Source: Lasioglossum baleicum (Eukaryota; Arthropoda; Insecta; Hymenoptera; Halictidae). From it: a stretch of DNA of 64,000 nucleotides. Of this stretch, positions 35,190 through 49,800 are shown in pieces. Made by a program: the position numbers and the translations under genes. The DNA lies in contig NW_027469084.1 of assembly GCF_051020765.1 (NCBI RefSeq), forward strand, positions 2,232,001 through 2,296,000. The letters run 5' to 3'. Position 1 is the stretch's first letter; every line of letters begins with the position of its first letter. The notes beneath the pieces were generated by a model. That model searched no databases. It saw nothing but the letters and a program-made list of their open reading frames with translations, and was not told the origin of the DNA.

Positions 35190-38100
35190 ACAAAACCTCG
35201 CACGTGTTTGTGCTCGACTAGCCTGCGGGATGCATCCTTTCGCACGTGTTTTTACTCGACTAGCCTGCGGGATGCATCGTCTCGCACGTGTTTTTACTCG
35301 ACTAGCCTGCGGGATGCATCCTCTCGCACGTGTTTTTGCTCGACTAGCCATGCGCATCCCAAAAAACCTGCGCATGCGCATCCCAAAAAATCTGCGCATG
35401 CGCATCCCACAAAACCTCGCACGTGTTTGTGCTCGACTAGCCTGCGGGATGCATCCTTTCGCACGGGTTTTTACTCGACTAGCCTGCGGGATGCATCCTC
35501 TCGCACGTGTTTTTGCTCGGCTAGCCTGCGGGATGCATCCTCTCGCACGTGTTTTTGCTCGACTAGCCATGCGCATCCCAAAAAACCTGCGCATGCGCAT
35601 CCCAAAAAATCTGCGCATGCGCATCCCACAAAACCTCGCACGTGTTTGTGCTCGACTAGCCTGCGGGATGCATCCTTTCGCACGTGTTTTTACTCGACTA
35701 GCCTGCGGGATGCATTCTCTCGCACGTGTTTTTGCTCGGCTAGCCTGCGGGATGCATCCTCTCGCACGTGTTTTGGTCGACTAGCCATGCGCATCCCAAA
35801 AAACCTGCGCATGCGCATCCCACAAAACCTGCGCATGCGCATCCCACAAAACCTCGCACGTGTTTTTACTCGACTAGCCTGCGGGATGCATCCTCTCGCA
35901 CGTGTTTTTACTCGACTAGCCTGCGGGATGCATCCTCTCGCACGTGTTTTTACTCGACTACCCTGCGGGATGCATCCTCTCGCACGTGTTTTTGCTCGAC
36001 TAGCCATGCGCATCCCAAAAAACCTGCGCATGCGCATCCCAAAAAACCTGCGCATGCGCATCCCACAAAACCTGCGTATGCGCATCCCACAAAACCTCGC
36101 ACGTGTTTTTACTCGACTAGCCTGCGGGATGCATCCTCTCGCACGTGTTTTTACTCGACTAGCCTGCGGGATGCATCCTCTCGCACGTGTTTTTGCTCGA
36201 CTAGCCATGCGCATCCCAAAAAACCTGCGCATGCGCATCCCAAAAAACCTGCGCATGCGCATCCCACAAAACCTCGCACGTGTTTTTACTCGACTAGCCT
36301 GCGGGATGCATCCTCTCGCACGTGTTTTTACTCGACTAGCCTGCGGGATGCATCCTCTCGCACGTGTTTTTACTCGACTGGCCTGCGGGATGCATCGTCT
36401 CGCACGTGTTTTTACTCGACTAGCCTGCGGGATGCATCCTCTCGCACGTGTTTTTGCTCGACTAGCCATGCGCATCCCAAAAAACCTGCGCATGTGCATC
36501 CCAAAAAATCTGCGCATGCGCATCCCACAAAACCTGCGCATGCGCATCCCACAAAACCTCGCACGTGTTTGTGCTCGACTAGCCTGCGGGATGCATCCTT
36601 TCGCACGTGTTTTTACTCGACTAGCCTGCGGGATGCATCGTCTCGCACGTGTTTTTACTCGACTAGCCTGCGGGATGCATCCTCTCGCACGTGTTTTTGC
36701 TCGACTAGCCATGCGCATCCCAAAAAACCTGCTCATGCGCATCCCAAAAAATCTGCGCATGCGCATCCCACAAAACCTCGCACGTGTTTGTGCTCGACTA
36801 GCCTGCGGGATGCATCCTTTCGCACGTGTTTTTACTCGACTAGCCTGCGGGATGCATCCTCTCGCACGTGTTTTTGCTCGGCTAGCCTGCGGGATGCATC
36901 CTCTCGCACGTGTTTTTGCTCGACTAGCCATGCGCATCCCAAAAAACCTGCGCATGCGCATCCCAAAAAATCTGCGCATGCGCATCCCACAAAACCTCGC
37001 ACGTGTTTGTGCTCGACTAGCCTGCGGGATGCATCCTTTCGCACGTGTTTTTACTCGACTAGCCTGCGGGATGCATCCTCTCGCACGTGTTTTTGCTCGA
37101 CTAGCCATGCGCATCCCAAAAAACCTGCGCATGCGCATCCCACAAAACCTGCGCATGCGCATCCCACAAAACCTCGCACGTGTTTTTACTCGACTAGCCT
37201 GCGGGATGCATCCTCTCGCACGTGTTTTTACTCGACTAGGCTGCGGGATGCATCGTCTCGCACGTGTTTTTACTCGACTAGCCTGCGGGATGCATCCTCT
37301 CGCACGTGTTTTTGCTCGACTAGCCATGCGCATCCCAAAAAACCTGCGCATGCGCATCCCAAAAAATCTGCGCATGCGCATCCCACAAAACCTCGCAGGT
37401 GTTTGTGCTCGACTAGCCTGCGGGATGCATCCTTTCGCACGTGTTTTTACTCGACTAGCCTGCGGGATGCATCGTCTCGCACGTGTTTTTACTCGACTAG
37501 CCTGCGGGATGCATCCTCTCGCACGTGTTTTTGCTCGACTAGCCATGCGCATCCCAAAAAACCTGCGCATGCGCATCCCAAAAAATCTGCGCATGCGCAT
37601 CCCACAAAACCTCGCACGTGTTTGTGCTCGACTAGCCTGCGGGATGCATCCTTTCGCACGTGTTTTTACTCGACTAGCCTGCGGGATGCATCCCCTCGCA
37701 CGTGTTTTTGCTCGGCTAGCCTGCGGGATGCATCCTCTCGCACGTGTTTTTGCTCGACTAGCCATGCGCATCCCAAAAAACCTGCGCATGCGCATCCCAC
37801 AAAACCTGCGCATGCGCATCCCACAAAACCTCGCACGTGTTTTTACTCGACTAGCCTGCGGGATGCATCCTCTCGCACGTGTTTTTACTCGACTAGCCTG
37901 CGGGATGCATCCTCTCGCACGTGTTTTTACTCGACTACCCTGCGGGATGCATCCTCTCGCACGTGTTTTTGCTCGACTAGCCATGCGCATCCCAAAAAAC
38001 CTGCGCATGCGCATCCCAAAAAACCTGCGCATGCGCATCCCACAAAACCTGCGCATGCGCATCCCACAAAACCTCGCACGTGTTTTTACTCGACTAGCTT

Positions 38101-38445
38101 GCGGGATGCATCCTCTCGCACGTGTTTTTACTCGACTAGCCTGCGGGATGCATCCTCTCGCACGTGTTTTTACTCGACTACCCTGCGGGATGCATCCTCT
38201 CGCACGTGTTTTTGCTCGACTAGCCATGCGCATCCCAAAAAACCTGCGCATGCGCATCCCAAAAAATCTGCGCATGCGCATCCCACAAAACCTCGCACGT
38301 GTTTGTGCTCGACTAGCCTGCGGGATGCATCCTTTCGCACGTGTTTTTACTCGACTAGCCTGCGGGATGCATCCTCTCGCACGTGTTTTTGCTCGGCTAG
38401 CCTGCGGGATGCATCCTCTCGCACGTGTTTTTGCTCGACTAGCCA
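35190..38445. repeat. Segment copy 7a
   Basis: Matches 40,499-43,754 at a constant 5,309 bp, with no length change over about 3.25 kb. Shared markers are CACGGG (35,462/40,771), TTTTGGTCGAC, CTGCTCATG, GCAGGTG (37,395/42,704), ATCCCCTCG (37,691/43,000) and CTAGCTTGCGGG (38,094/43,403). Most also occur in 48.6-51.6 kb, but GCAGGTG does not. Confidence 0.93.
35771..35781. other. One-base-short closing A piece, TTTTGGTCGAC (frame-shifting variant)
   Basis: The closing piece usually has five T before GCTCGAC; here it has four T and GGTCGAC. The one-base loss shifts all three frames relative to the array to the left. The same form is at 41,080, 49,137, 59,564 and 60,026. The five-T form of the GTCGAC variant is at 17,474, 22,913, 32,519, 45,885, 53,357, 53,984 and 57,631 (start of GTCGAC). 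Since the short form is shared by several long copies, the deletion predates their duplication. Confidence 0.9.
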
Positions 38446-40498
38446 TGCGCATCCCAAAAAACCTGCGCATGCGCATCCCAAAAAACCTGCGCATGCGCAT
38501 CCCACAAAACCTCGCACGTGTTTTTACTCGACTAGCCTGCGGGATGCATCCTCTCGCACGTGTTTTTACTCGACTAGCCTGCGGGATGCATCCTCTCGCA
38601 CGTGTTTTTACTCGACTGGCCTGCGGGATGCATCGTCTCGCACGTGTTTTTACTCGACTAGCCTGCGGGATGCATCCTCTCGCACGTGTTTTTGCTCGAC
38701 TAGCCATGCGCATCCCAAAAAACCTGCGCATGTGCATCCCAAAAAATCTGCGCATGCGCATCCCACAAAACCTGCGCATGCGCATCCCACAAAACCTCGC
38801 ACGTGTTTGTGCTCGACTAGCCTGCGGGATGCATCCTTTCGCACGTGTTTTTACTCGACTAGCCTGCGGGATGCATCGTCTCGCACGTGTTTTTACTCGA
38901 CTAGCCTGCGGGATGCATCCTCTCGCACGTGTTTTTGCTCGACTAGCCATGCGCATCCCAAAAAACCTGCGCATGCGCATCCCAAAAAATCTGCGCATGC
39001 GCATCCCACAAAACCTCGCACGTGTTTGTGCTCGACTAGCCTGCGGGATGCATCCTTTCGCACGTGTTTTTACTCGACTAGCCTGCGGGATGCATCCTCT
39101 CGCACGTGTTTTTGCTCGGCTAGCCTGCGGGATGCATCCTCTCGCGCGTGTTTTTGCTCGACTAGCCATGCGCATCCCAAAAAACCTACGCATGCGCATC
39201 CCAAAAAATCTGCGCATGCGCATCCCACAAAACCTCGCACGTGTTTGTGCTCGACTAGCCTGCGGGATGCATCCTTTCGCACGTGTTTTTACTCGACTAG
39301 CCTGCGGGATGCATCCTCTCGCACGTGTTTTTGCTCGGCTAGCCTGCGGGATGCATCCTCTCGCACGTGTTTTTGCTCGACTAGCCATGCGCATCCCAAA
39401 AAACCTGCGCATGCGCATCCCACAAAACCTGCGCATGCGCATCCCACAAAACCTCGCACGTGTTTTTACTCGACTAGCCTGCGGGATGCATCCTCTCGCA
39501 CGTGTTTTTACTCGACTAGGCTGCGGGATGCATCGTCTCGCACGTGTTTTTACTCGACTAGCCTGCGGGATGCATCCTCTCGCACGTGTTTTTGCTCGGC
39601 TAGCCTGCGGGATGCATCCTCTCGCACGTGTTTTTGCTCGACTAGCCATGCGCATCCCAAAAAACCTGCGCATGCGCATCCCAAAAAATCTGCGCATGCG
39701 CATCCCACAAAACCTCGCACGTGTTTGTGCTCGACTAGCCTGCGGGATGCATCCTTTCGCACGTGTTTTTACTCGACTAGCCTGCGGGATGCATCCTCTC
39801 GCACGTGTTTTTGCTCGACTAGCCATGCGCATCCCAAAAAACCTGCGCATGCGCATCCCACAAAACCTGCGCATGCGCATCCCACAAAACCTCGCACGTG
39901 TTTTTACTCGACTAGCCTGCGGGATGCATCCTCTCGCACGTGTTTTTACTCGACTAGGCTGCGGGATGCATCCTCTCGCGCGTGTTTTTGCTCGACTAGC
40001 CATGCGCATCCCAAAAAACCTACGCATGCGCATCCCAAAAAATCTGCGCATGCGCATCCCACAAAACCTCGCACGTGTTTGTGCTCGACTAGCCTGCGGG
40101 ATGCATCCTTTCGCACGTGTTTTTACTCGACTAGCCTGCGGGATGCATCCTCTCGCACGTGTTTTTGCTCGGCTAGCCTGCGGGATGCATCCTCTCGCAC
40201 GTGTTTTTGCTCGACTAGCCATGCGCATCCCAAAAAACCTGCGCATGCGCATCCCACAAAACCTGCGCATGCGCATCCCACAAAACCTCGCACGTGTTTT
40301 TACTCGACTAGCCTGCGGGATGCATCCTCTCGCACGTGTTTTTACTCGACTAGGCTGCGGGATGCATCGTCTCGCACGTGTTTTTACTCGACTAGCCTGC
40401 GGGATGCATCCTCTCGCACGTGTTTTTGCTCGACTAGCCATGCGCATCCCAAAAAACCTGCGCATGCGCATCCCAAAAAATCTGCGCATGCGCATCCC

Positions 40499-43400
40499 AC
40501 AAAACCTCGCACGTGTTTGTGCTCGACTAGCCTGCGGGATGCATCCTTTCGCACGTGTTTTTACTCGACTAGCCTGCGGGATGCATCGTCTCGCACGTGT
40601 TTTTACTCGACTAGCCTGCGGGATGCATCCTCTCGCACGTGTTTTTGCTCGACTAGCCATGCGCATCCCAAAAAACCTGCGCATGCGCATCCCAAAAAAT
40701 CTGCGCATGCGCATCCCACAAAACCTCGCACGTGTTTGTGCTCGACTAGCCTGCGGGATGCATCCTTTCGCACGGGTTTTTACTCGACTAGCCTGCGGGA
40801 TGCATCCTCTCGCACGTGTTTTTGCTCGGCTAGCCTGCGGGATGCATCCTCTCGCACGTGTTTTTGCTCGACTAGCCATGCGCATCCCAAAAAACCTGCG
40901 CATGCGCATCCCAAAAAATCTGCGCATGCGCATCCCACAAAACCTCGCACGTGTTTGTGCTCGACTAGCCTGCGGGATGCATCCTTTCGCACGTGTTTTT
41001 ACTCGACTAGCCTGCGGGATGCATTCTCTCGCACGTGTTTTTGCTCGGCTAGCCTGCGGGATGCATCCTCTCGCACGTGTTTTGGTCGACTAGCCATGCG
41101 CATCCCAAAAAACCTGCGCATGCGCATCCCACAAAACCTGCGCATGCGCATCCCACAAAACCTCGCACGTGTTTTTACTCGACTAGCCTGCGGGATGCAT
41201 CCTCTCGCACGTGTTTTTACTCGACTAGCCTGCGGGATGCATCCTCTCGCACGTGTTTTTACTCGACTACCCTGCGGGATGCATCCTCTCGCACGTGTTT
41301 TTGCTCGACTAGCCATGCGCATCCCAAAAAACCTGCGCATGCGCATCCCAAAAAACCTGCGCATGCGCATCCCACAAAACCTGCGTATGCGCATCCCACA
41401 AAACCTCGCACGTGTTTTTACTCGACTAGCCTGCGGGATGCATCCTCTCGCACGTGTTTTTACTCGACTAGCCTGCGGGATGCATCCTCTCGCACGTGTT
41501 TTTGCTCGACTAGCCATGCGCATCCCAAAAAACCTGCGCATGCGCATCCCAAAAAACCTGCGCATGCGCATCCCACAAAACCTCGCACGTGTTTTTACTC
41601 GACTAGCCTGCGGGATGCATCCTCTCGCACGTGTTTTTACTCGACTAGCCTGCGGGATGCATCCTCTCGCACGTGTTTTTACTCGACTGGCCTGCGGGAT
41701 GCATCGTCTCGCACGTGTTTTTACTCGACTAGCCTGCGGGATGCATCCTCTCGCACGTGTTTTTGCTCGACTAGCCATGCGCATCCCAAAAAACCTGCGC
41801 ATGTGCATCCCAAAAAATCTGCGCATGCGCATCCCACAAAACCTGCGCATGCGCATCCCACAAAACCTCGCACGTGTTTGTGCTCGACTAGCCTGCGGGA
41901 TGCATCCTTTCGCACGTGTTTTTACTCGACTAGCCTGCGGGATGCATCGTCTCGCACGTGTTTTTACTCGACTAGCCTACGGGATGCATCCTCTCGCACG
42001 TGTTTTTGCTCGACTAGCCATGCGCATCCCAAAAAACCTGCTCATGCGCATCCCAAAAAATCTGCGCATGCGCATCCCACAAAACCTCGCACGTGTTTGT
42101 GCTCGACTAGCCTGCGGGATGCATCCTTTCGCACGTGTTTTTACTCGACTAGCCTGCGGGATGCATCCTCTCGCACGTGTTTTTGCTCGGCTAGCCTGCG
42201 GGATGCATCCTCTCGCACGTGTTTTTGCTCGACTAGCCATGCGCATCCCAAAAAACCTGCGCATGCGCATCCCAAAAAATCTGCGCATGCGCATCCCACA
42301 AAACCTCGCACGTGTTTGTGCTCGACTAGCCTGCGGGATGCATCCTTTCGCACGTGTTTTTACTCGACTAGCCTGCGGGATGCATCCTCTCGCACGTGTT
42401 TTTGCTCGACTAGCCATGCGCATCCCAAAAAACCTGCGCATGCGCATCCCACAAAACCTGCGCATGCGCATCCCACAAAACCTCGCACGTGTTTTTACTC
42501 GACTAGCCTGCGGGATGCATCCTCTCGCACGTGTTTTTACTCGACTAGGCTGCGGGATGCATCGTCTCGCACGTGTTTTTACTCGACTAGCCTGCGGGAT
42601 GCATCCTCTCGCACGTGTTTTTGCTCGACTAGCCATGCGCATCCCAAAAAACCTGCGCATGCGCATCCCAAAAAATCTGCGCATGCGCATCCCACAAAAC
42701 CTCGCAGGTGTTTGTGCTCGACTAGCCTGCGGGATGCATCCTTTCGCACGTGTTTTTACTCGACTAGCCTGCGGGATGCATCGTCTCGCACGTGTTTTTA
42801 CTCGACTAGCCTGCGGGATGCATCCTCTCGCACGTGTTTTTGCTCGACTAGCCATGCGCATCCCAAAAAACCTGCGCATGCGCATCCCAAAAAATCTGCG
42901 CATGCGCATCCCACAAAACCTCGCACGTGTTTGTGCTCGACTAGCCTGCGGGATGCATCCTTTCGCACGTGTTTTTACTCGACTAGCCTGCGGGATGCAT
43001 CCCCTCGCACGTGTTTTTGCTCGGCTAGCCTGCGGGATGCATCCTCTCGCACGTGTTTTTGCTCGACTAGCCATGCGCATCCCAAAAAACCTGCGCATGC
43101 GCATCCCACAAAACCTGCGCATGCGCATCCCACAAAACCTCGCACGTGTTTTTACTCGACTAGCCTGCGGGATGCATCCTCTCGCACGTGTTTTTACTCG
43201 ACTAGCCTGCGGGATGCATCCTCTCGCACGTGTTTTTACTCGACTACCCTGCGGGATGCATCCTCTCGCACGTGTTTTTGCTCGACTAGCCATGCGCATC
43301 CCAAAAAACCTGCGCATGCGCATCCCAAAAAACCTGCGCATGCGCATCCCACAAAACCTGCGCATGCGCATCCCACAAAACCTCGCACGTGTTTTTACTC

Positions 43401-43754
43401 GACTAGCTTGCGGGATGCATCCTCTCGCACGTGTTTTTACTCGACTAGCCTGCGGGATGCATCCTCTCGCACGTGTTTTTACTCGACTACCCTGCGGGAT
43501 GCATCCTCTCGCACGTGTTTTTGCTCGACTAGCCATGCGCATCCCAAAAAACCTGCGCATGCGCATCCCAAAAAATCTGCGCATGCGCATCCCACAAAAC
43601 CTCGCACGTGTTTGTGCTCGACTAGCCTGCGGGATGCATCCTTTCGCACGTGTTTTTACTCGACTAGCCTGCGGGATGCATCCTCTCGCACGTGTTTTTA
43701 CTCGACTAGCCTGCGGGATGCATCCTCTCGCACGTGTTTTTGCTCGACTAGCCA
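40499..43754. repeat. Segment copy 7b
   Basis: Copy of 35.2-38.4 kb with the same unit count throughout. A private change is CTAGCCTACGGG near 41,975. Between the two copies, 38,446-40,498 holds modules like those at 43.9-44.4 kb, including two with the CGCGCGTG and CTACGCATG pair. Confidence 0.93.
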
Positions 43755-43820
43755 TGCGCATCCCAAAAAACCTGCGCATGCGCATCCCAAAAAATCTGCG
43801 CATGCGCATCCCACAAAACC

Positions 43821-46800
43821 TCGCACGTGTTTGTGCTCGACTAGCCTGGGGGATGCATCCTTTCGCACGTGTTTTTACTCGACTAGCCTGCGGGATGCAT
43901 CCTCTCGCACGTGTTTTTGCTCGGCTAGCCTGCGGGATGCATCCTCTCGCGCGTGTTTTTGCTCGACTAGCCATGCGCATCCCAAAAAACCTACGCATGC
44001 GCATCCCAAAAAATCTGCGCATGCGCATCCCACAAAACCTCGCACGTGTTTGTGCTCGACTAGCCTGCGGGATGCATCCTTTCGCACGTGTTTTTACTCG
44101 ACTAGCCTGCGGGATGCATCCTCTCGCACGTGTTTTTGCTCGGCTAGCCTGCGGGATGCATCCTCTCGCACGTGTTTTTGCTCGACTAGCCATGCGCATC
44201 CCAAAAAACCTGCGCATGCGCATCCCACAAAACCTGCGCATGCGCATCCCACAAAACCTCGCACGTGTTTTTACTCGACTAGCCTGCGGGATGCATCCTC
44301 TCGCACGTGTTTTTACTCGACTAGGCTGCGGGATGCATCGTCTCGCACGTGTTTTTACTCGACTAGCCTGCGGGATGCATCCTCTCGCACGTGTTTTTGC
44401 TCGACTAGCCATGCGCATCCCAAAAAACCTGCGCATGCGCATCCCAAAAAATCTGCGCATGCGCATCCCACAAAACCTCGCACGTGTTTGTGCTCGACTA
44501 GCCTGCGGGATGCATCCTTTCGCACGTGTTTTTACTCGACTAGCCTGCGGGATGCATCGTCTCGCACGTGTTTTTACTCGACTAGCCTGCGGGATGCATC
44601 CTCTCGCACGTGTTTTTGCTCGACTAGCCATGCGCATCCCAAAAAACCTGCGCATGCGCATCCCAAAAAATCTGCGCATGCGCATCCCACAAAACCTCGC
44701 ACGTGTTTGTGCTCGACTAGCCTGCGGGATGCATCCTTTCGCACGTGTTTTTACTCGACTAGCCTGCGGGATGCATCCTCTCGCACGTGTTTTTGCTCGG
44801 CTAGCCTGCGGGATGCATCCTCTCGCACGTGTTTTTGCTCGACTAGCCATGCGCATCCCAAAAAACCTGCGCATGCGCATCCCACAAAACCTGCGCATGC
44901 GCATCCCACAAAACCTCGCACGTGTTTTTACTCGACTAGCCTGCGGGATGCATCCTCTCGCACGTGTTTTTACTCGACTAGCCTGCGGGATGCATCCTCT
45001 CGCACGTGTTTTTACTCGACTACCCTGCGGGATGCATCCTCTCGCACGTGTTTTTGCTCGACTAGCCATGCGCATCCCAAAAAACCTGCGCATGCGCATC
45101 CCACAAAACCTGCGTATGCGCATCCCACAAAACCTCGCACGTGTTTTTACTCGACTAGCCTGCGGGATGCATCCTCTCGCACGTGTTTTTACTCGACTAG
45201 CCTGCGGGATGCATCCTCTCGCACGTGTTTTTACTCGACTACCCTGCGGGATGCATCCTCTCGCACGTGTTTTTGCTCGACTAGCCATGCGCATCCCAAA
45301 AAATCTGCGCATGCGCATCCCACAAAACCTCGCACGTGTTTGTGCTCGACTAGCCTGCGGGATGCATCCTTTCGCACGTGTTTTTACTCGACTAGCCTGC
45401 GGGATGCATCCTCTCGCACGTGTTTTTGCTCGGCTAGCCTGCGGGATACATCCTCTCGCACGTGTTTTTGCTCGACTAGCCATGCGCATCCCAAAAAATC
45501 TGCGCATGCACATCCCACAAAACCTCGCACGTGTTTGTGCTCGACTAGCCTGCGGGATGCATCCTTTCGCACGTGTTTTTACTCGACTAGCCTGCGGGAT
45601 GCATCCTCTCGCACGTGTTTTTGCTCGGCTAGCCTGCGGGATGCATCCTCTCGCACGTGTTTTTGCTCGACTAGCCATGCGCATCCCAAAAAACCTGCGC
45701 ATGCGCATCCCAAAAAATCTGCGCATGCGCATCCCACAAAACCTCGCACGTGTTTGTGCTCGACTAGCCTGCGGGATGCATCCTTTCGCACGTGTTTTTA
45801 CTCGACTAGCCTGCGGGATGCATTCTCTCGCACGTGTTTTTACTCGACTAGCCTGCGGGATGCATCCTCTCGCACGTGTTTTTGGTCGACTAGCCATGCG
45901 CATCCCAAAAAACCTGCGTATGCGCATCCCACAAAACCTCGCACGTGTTTTTACTCGACTAGCCTGCGGGATGCATCCTCTCGCACGTGTTTTTACTCGA
46001 CTAGCCTGCGGGATGCATCCTCTCGCACGTGTTTTTGCTCGACTAGCCATGCGCATCCCAAAAAACCTGCGCATGCGCATCCCAAAAAACCTGCGCATGC
46101 GCATCCCACAAAACCTGCGCATGCGCATCCCACAAAACCTCGCACGTGTTTTTACTCGACTAGCCTGCGGGATGCATCCTCTCGCACGTGTTTTTGCTCG
46201 GCTAGCCTGCGGGATGCATCCTCTCGCACGTGTTTTTGCTCGACTAGCCATGCGCATCCCAAAAAACCTGCGCATGCGCATCCCACAAAACCTCGCACGT
46301 GTTTTTACTCGACTAGCCTGCGGGATGCATCCTCTCGCACGTGTTTTTACTCGACTAGCCTGCGGGATGCATCCTCTCGCACGTGTTTTTACTCGACTGG
46401 CCTGCGGGATGCATCCTCTCGCACGTGTTTTTACTCGACTAGCCTGCGGGATGCATCCTCTCGCACGTGTTTTTACTCGACTGGCCTGCGGGATGCATCG
46501 TCTCGCACGTGTTTTTACTCGACTAGCCTGCGGGATGCATCCTCTCGCACGTGTTTTTACTCGACTGGCCTGCGGGATGCATCGTCTCGCACGTGTTTTT
46601 ACTCGACTAGCCTGCGGGATGCATCCTCTCGCACGTGTTTTTGCTCGACTAGCCATGCGCATCCCAAAAAACCTGCGCATGCGCATCCCAAAAAATCTGC
46701 GCATGCGCATCCCACAAAACCTCGCACGTGTTTTTACTCGACTAGCCTGCGGGATGCATCCTCTCGCACGTGTTTTTGCTCGGCTAGCCTGCGGGATGCA

Positions 46801-49800
46801 TCCTCTCGCACGTGTTTTTTCTCGACTAGCCATGCGCATCCCAAAAAACCTGCGCATGCGCATCCCACAAAACCTGCGCATGCGCATCCCACAAAACCTG
46901 CGCATGCGCATCCCACAAAACCTCGCACGTGTTTTTACTCGACTAGCCTGCGGGATGCATCCTCTCGCACGTGTTTTTGCTCGGCTAGCCTGCGGGATGC
47001 ATCCTCTCGCACGTGTTTTTGCTCGACTAGCCATGCGCATCCCAAAAAACCTGCGCATGCGCATCCCACAAAACCTCGCACGTGTTTTTACTCGACTAGC
47101 CTGCGGGATGCATCCTCTCGCACGTGTTTTTACTCGACTAGCCTGCGGGATGCATCCTCTCGCACGTGTTTTTACTCGACTGGCCTGCGGGATGCATCGT
47201 CTCGCACGTGTTTTTACTCGACTAGCCTGCGGGATGCATCCTCTCGCACGTGTTTTTACTCGACTGGCCTGCGGGATGCATCGTCTCGCACGTGTTTTTA
47301 CTCGACTAGCCTGCGGGATGCATCCTCTCGCACGTGTTTTTGCTCGACTAGCCATGCGCATCCCAAAAAACCTGCGCATGCGCATCCCAAAAAATCTGCG
47401 CATGCGCATCCCACAAAACCTCGCACGTGTTTTTACTCGACTAGCCTGCGGGATGCATCCTCTCGCACGTGTTTTTGCTCGGCTAGCCTGCGGGATGCAT
47501 CCTCTCGCACGTGTTTTTGCTCGACTAGCCATGCGCATCCCAAAAAACCTGCGCATGCGCATCCCACAAAACCTGCGCATGCGCATCCCACAAAACCTCG
47601 CACGTGTTTTTACTCGACTAGCCTGCGGGATGCATCCTCTCGCACGTGTTTTTACTCGACTAGCCTGCGGGATGCATCCTCTCGCACGTGTTTTTACTCG
47701 ACTACCCTGCGGGATGCATCCTCTCGCACGTGTTTTTGCTCGACTAGCCATGCGCATCCCAAAAAACCTGCGCATGCGCATCCCAAAAAACCTGCGCATG
47801 CGCATCCCACAAAACCTGCGTATGCGCATCCCACAAAACCTCGCACGTGTTTTTACTCGACTAGCTTGCGGGATGCATCCTCTCGCACGTGTTTTTACTC
47901 GACTAGCCTGCGGGATGCATCCTCTCGCACGTGTTTTTACTCGACTACCCTGCGGGATGCATCCTCTCGCACGTGTTTTTGCTCGACTAGCCATGCGCAT
48001 CCCAAAAAACCTGCGCATGCGCATCCCAAAAAATCTGCGCATGCGCATCCCACAAAACCTCGCACGTGTTTGTGCTCGACTAGCCTGCGGGATGCATCCT
48101 TTCGCACGTGTTTTTACTCGACTAGCCTGCGGGATGCATCCTCTCGCACGTGTTTTTGCTCGGCTAGCCTGCGGGATGCATCCTCTCGCACGTGTTTTTG
48201 CTCGACTAGCCATGCGCATCCCAAAAAACCTGCGCATGCGCATCCCAAAAAACCTGCGCATGCGCATCCCACAAAACCTCGCACGTGTTTTTACTCGACT
48301 AGCCTGCGGGATGCATCCTCTCGCACGTGTTTTTACTCGACTAGCCTGCGGGATGCATCCTCTCGCACGTGTTTTTACTCGACTGGCCTGCGGGATGCAT
48401 CGTCTCGCACGTGTTTTTACTCGACTAGCCTGCGGGATGCATCCTCTCGCACGTGTTTTTGCTCGACTAGCCATGCGCATCCCAAAAAACCTGCGCATGT
48501 GCATCCCAAAAAATCTGCGCATGCGCATCCCACAAAACCTGCGCATGCGCATCCCACAAAACCTCGCACGTGTTTGTGCTCGACTAGCCTGCGGGATGCA
48601 TCCTTTCGCACGTGTTTTTACTCGACTAGCCTGCGGGATGCATCGTCTCGCACGTGTTTTTACTCGACTAGCCTGCGGGATGCATCCTCTCGCACGTGTT
48701 TTTGCTCGACTAGCCATGCGCATCCCAAAAAACCTGCGCATGCGCATCCCAAAAAATCTGCGCATGCGCATCCCACAAAACCTCGCACGTGTTTGTGCTC
48801 GACTAGCCTGCGGGATGCATCCTTTCGCACGGGTTTTTACTCGACTAGCCTGCGGGATGCATCCTCTCGCACGTGTTTTTGCTCGGCTAGCCTGCGGGAT
48901 GCATCCTCTCGCACGTGTTTTTGCTCGACTAGCCATGCGCATCCCAAAAAACCTGCGCATGCGCATCCCAAAAAATCTGCGCATGCGCATCCCACAAAAC
49001 CTCGCACGTGTTTGTGCTCGACTAGCCTGCGGGATGCATCCTTTCGCACGTGTTTTTACTCGACTAGCCTGCGGGATGCATTCTCTCGCACGTGTTTTTG
49101 CTCGGCTAGCCTGCGGGATGCATCCTCTCGCACGTGTTTTGGTCGACTAGCCATGCGCATCCCAAAAAACCTGCGCATGCGCATCCCACAAAACCTGCGC
49201 ATGCGCATCCCACAAAACCTCGCACGTGTTTTTACTCGACTAGCCTGCGGGATGCATCCTCTCGCACGTGTTTTTACTCGACTAGCCTGCGGGATGCATC
49301 CTCTCGCACGTGTTTTTACTCGACTACCCTGCGGGATGCATCCTCTCGCACGTGTTTTTGCTCGACTAGCCATGCGCATCCCAAAAAACCTGCGCATGCG
49401 CATCCCAAAAAACCTGCGCATGCGCATCCCACAAAACCTGCGTATGCGCATCCCACAAAACCTCGCACGTGTTTTTACTCGACTAGCCTGCGGGATGCAT
49501 CCTCTCGCACGTGTTTTTACTCGACTAGCCTGCGGGATGCATCCTCTCGCACGTGTTTTTGCTCGACTAGCCATGCGCATCCCAAAAAACCTGCGCATGC
49601 GCATCCCAAAAAACCTGCGCATGCGCATCCCACAAAACCTCGCACGTGTTTTTACTCGACTAGCCTGCGGGATGCATCCTCTCGCACGTGTTTTTACTCG
49701 ACTAGCCTGCGGGATGCATCCTCTCGCACGTGTTTTTACTCGACTGGCCTGCGGGATGCATCGTCTCGCACGTGTTTTTACTCGACTAGCCTGCGGGATG

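Larger units (their letters stand above)
29513..39130. repeat. Long segment copy 6a (about 9.6 kb)
   Basis: Matches 43,821-52,454. Spacing is 14,308 bp up to about 30,600, 13,390 bp from about 31,350, 13,366 bp from about 31,700, 13,408 bp from about 37,100 and 13,324 bp from about 38,600. Each step equals whole units (918, 24, 42 and 84 bp). Shared markers include GGGATACATCC near 32,080, ATGCACATCC near 32,145, GTTTTTTCTCG near 33,446, CACGGG at 35,462, TTTTGGTCGAC at 35,771 and CTAGCTTGCGGG at 38,094. Confidence 0.92.
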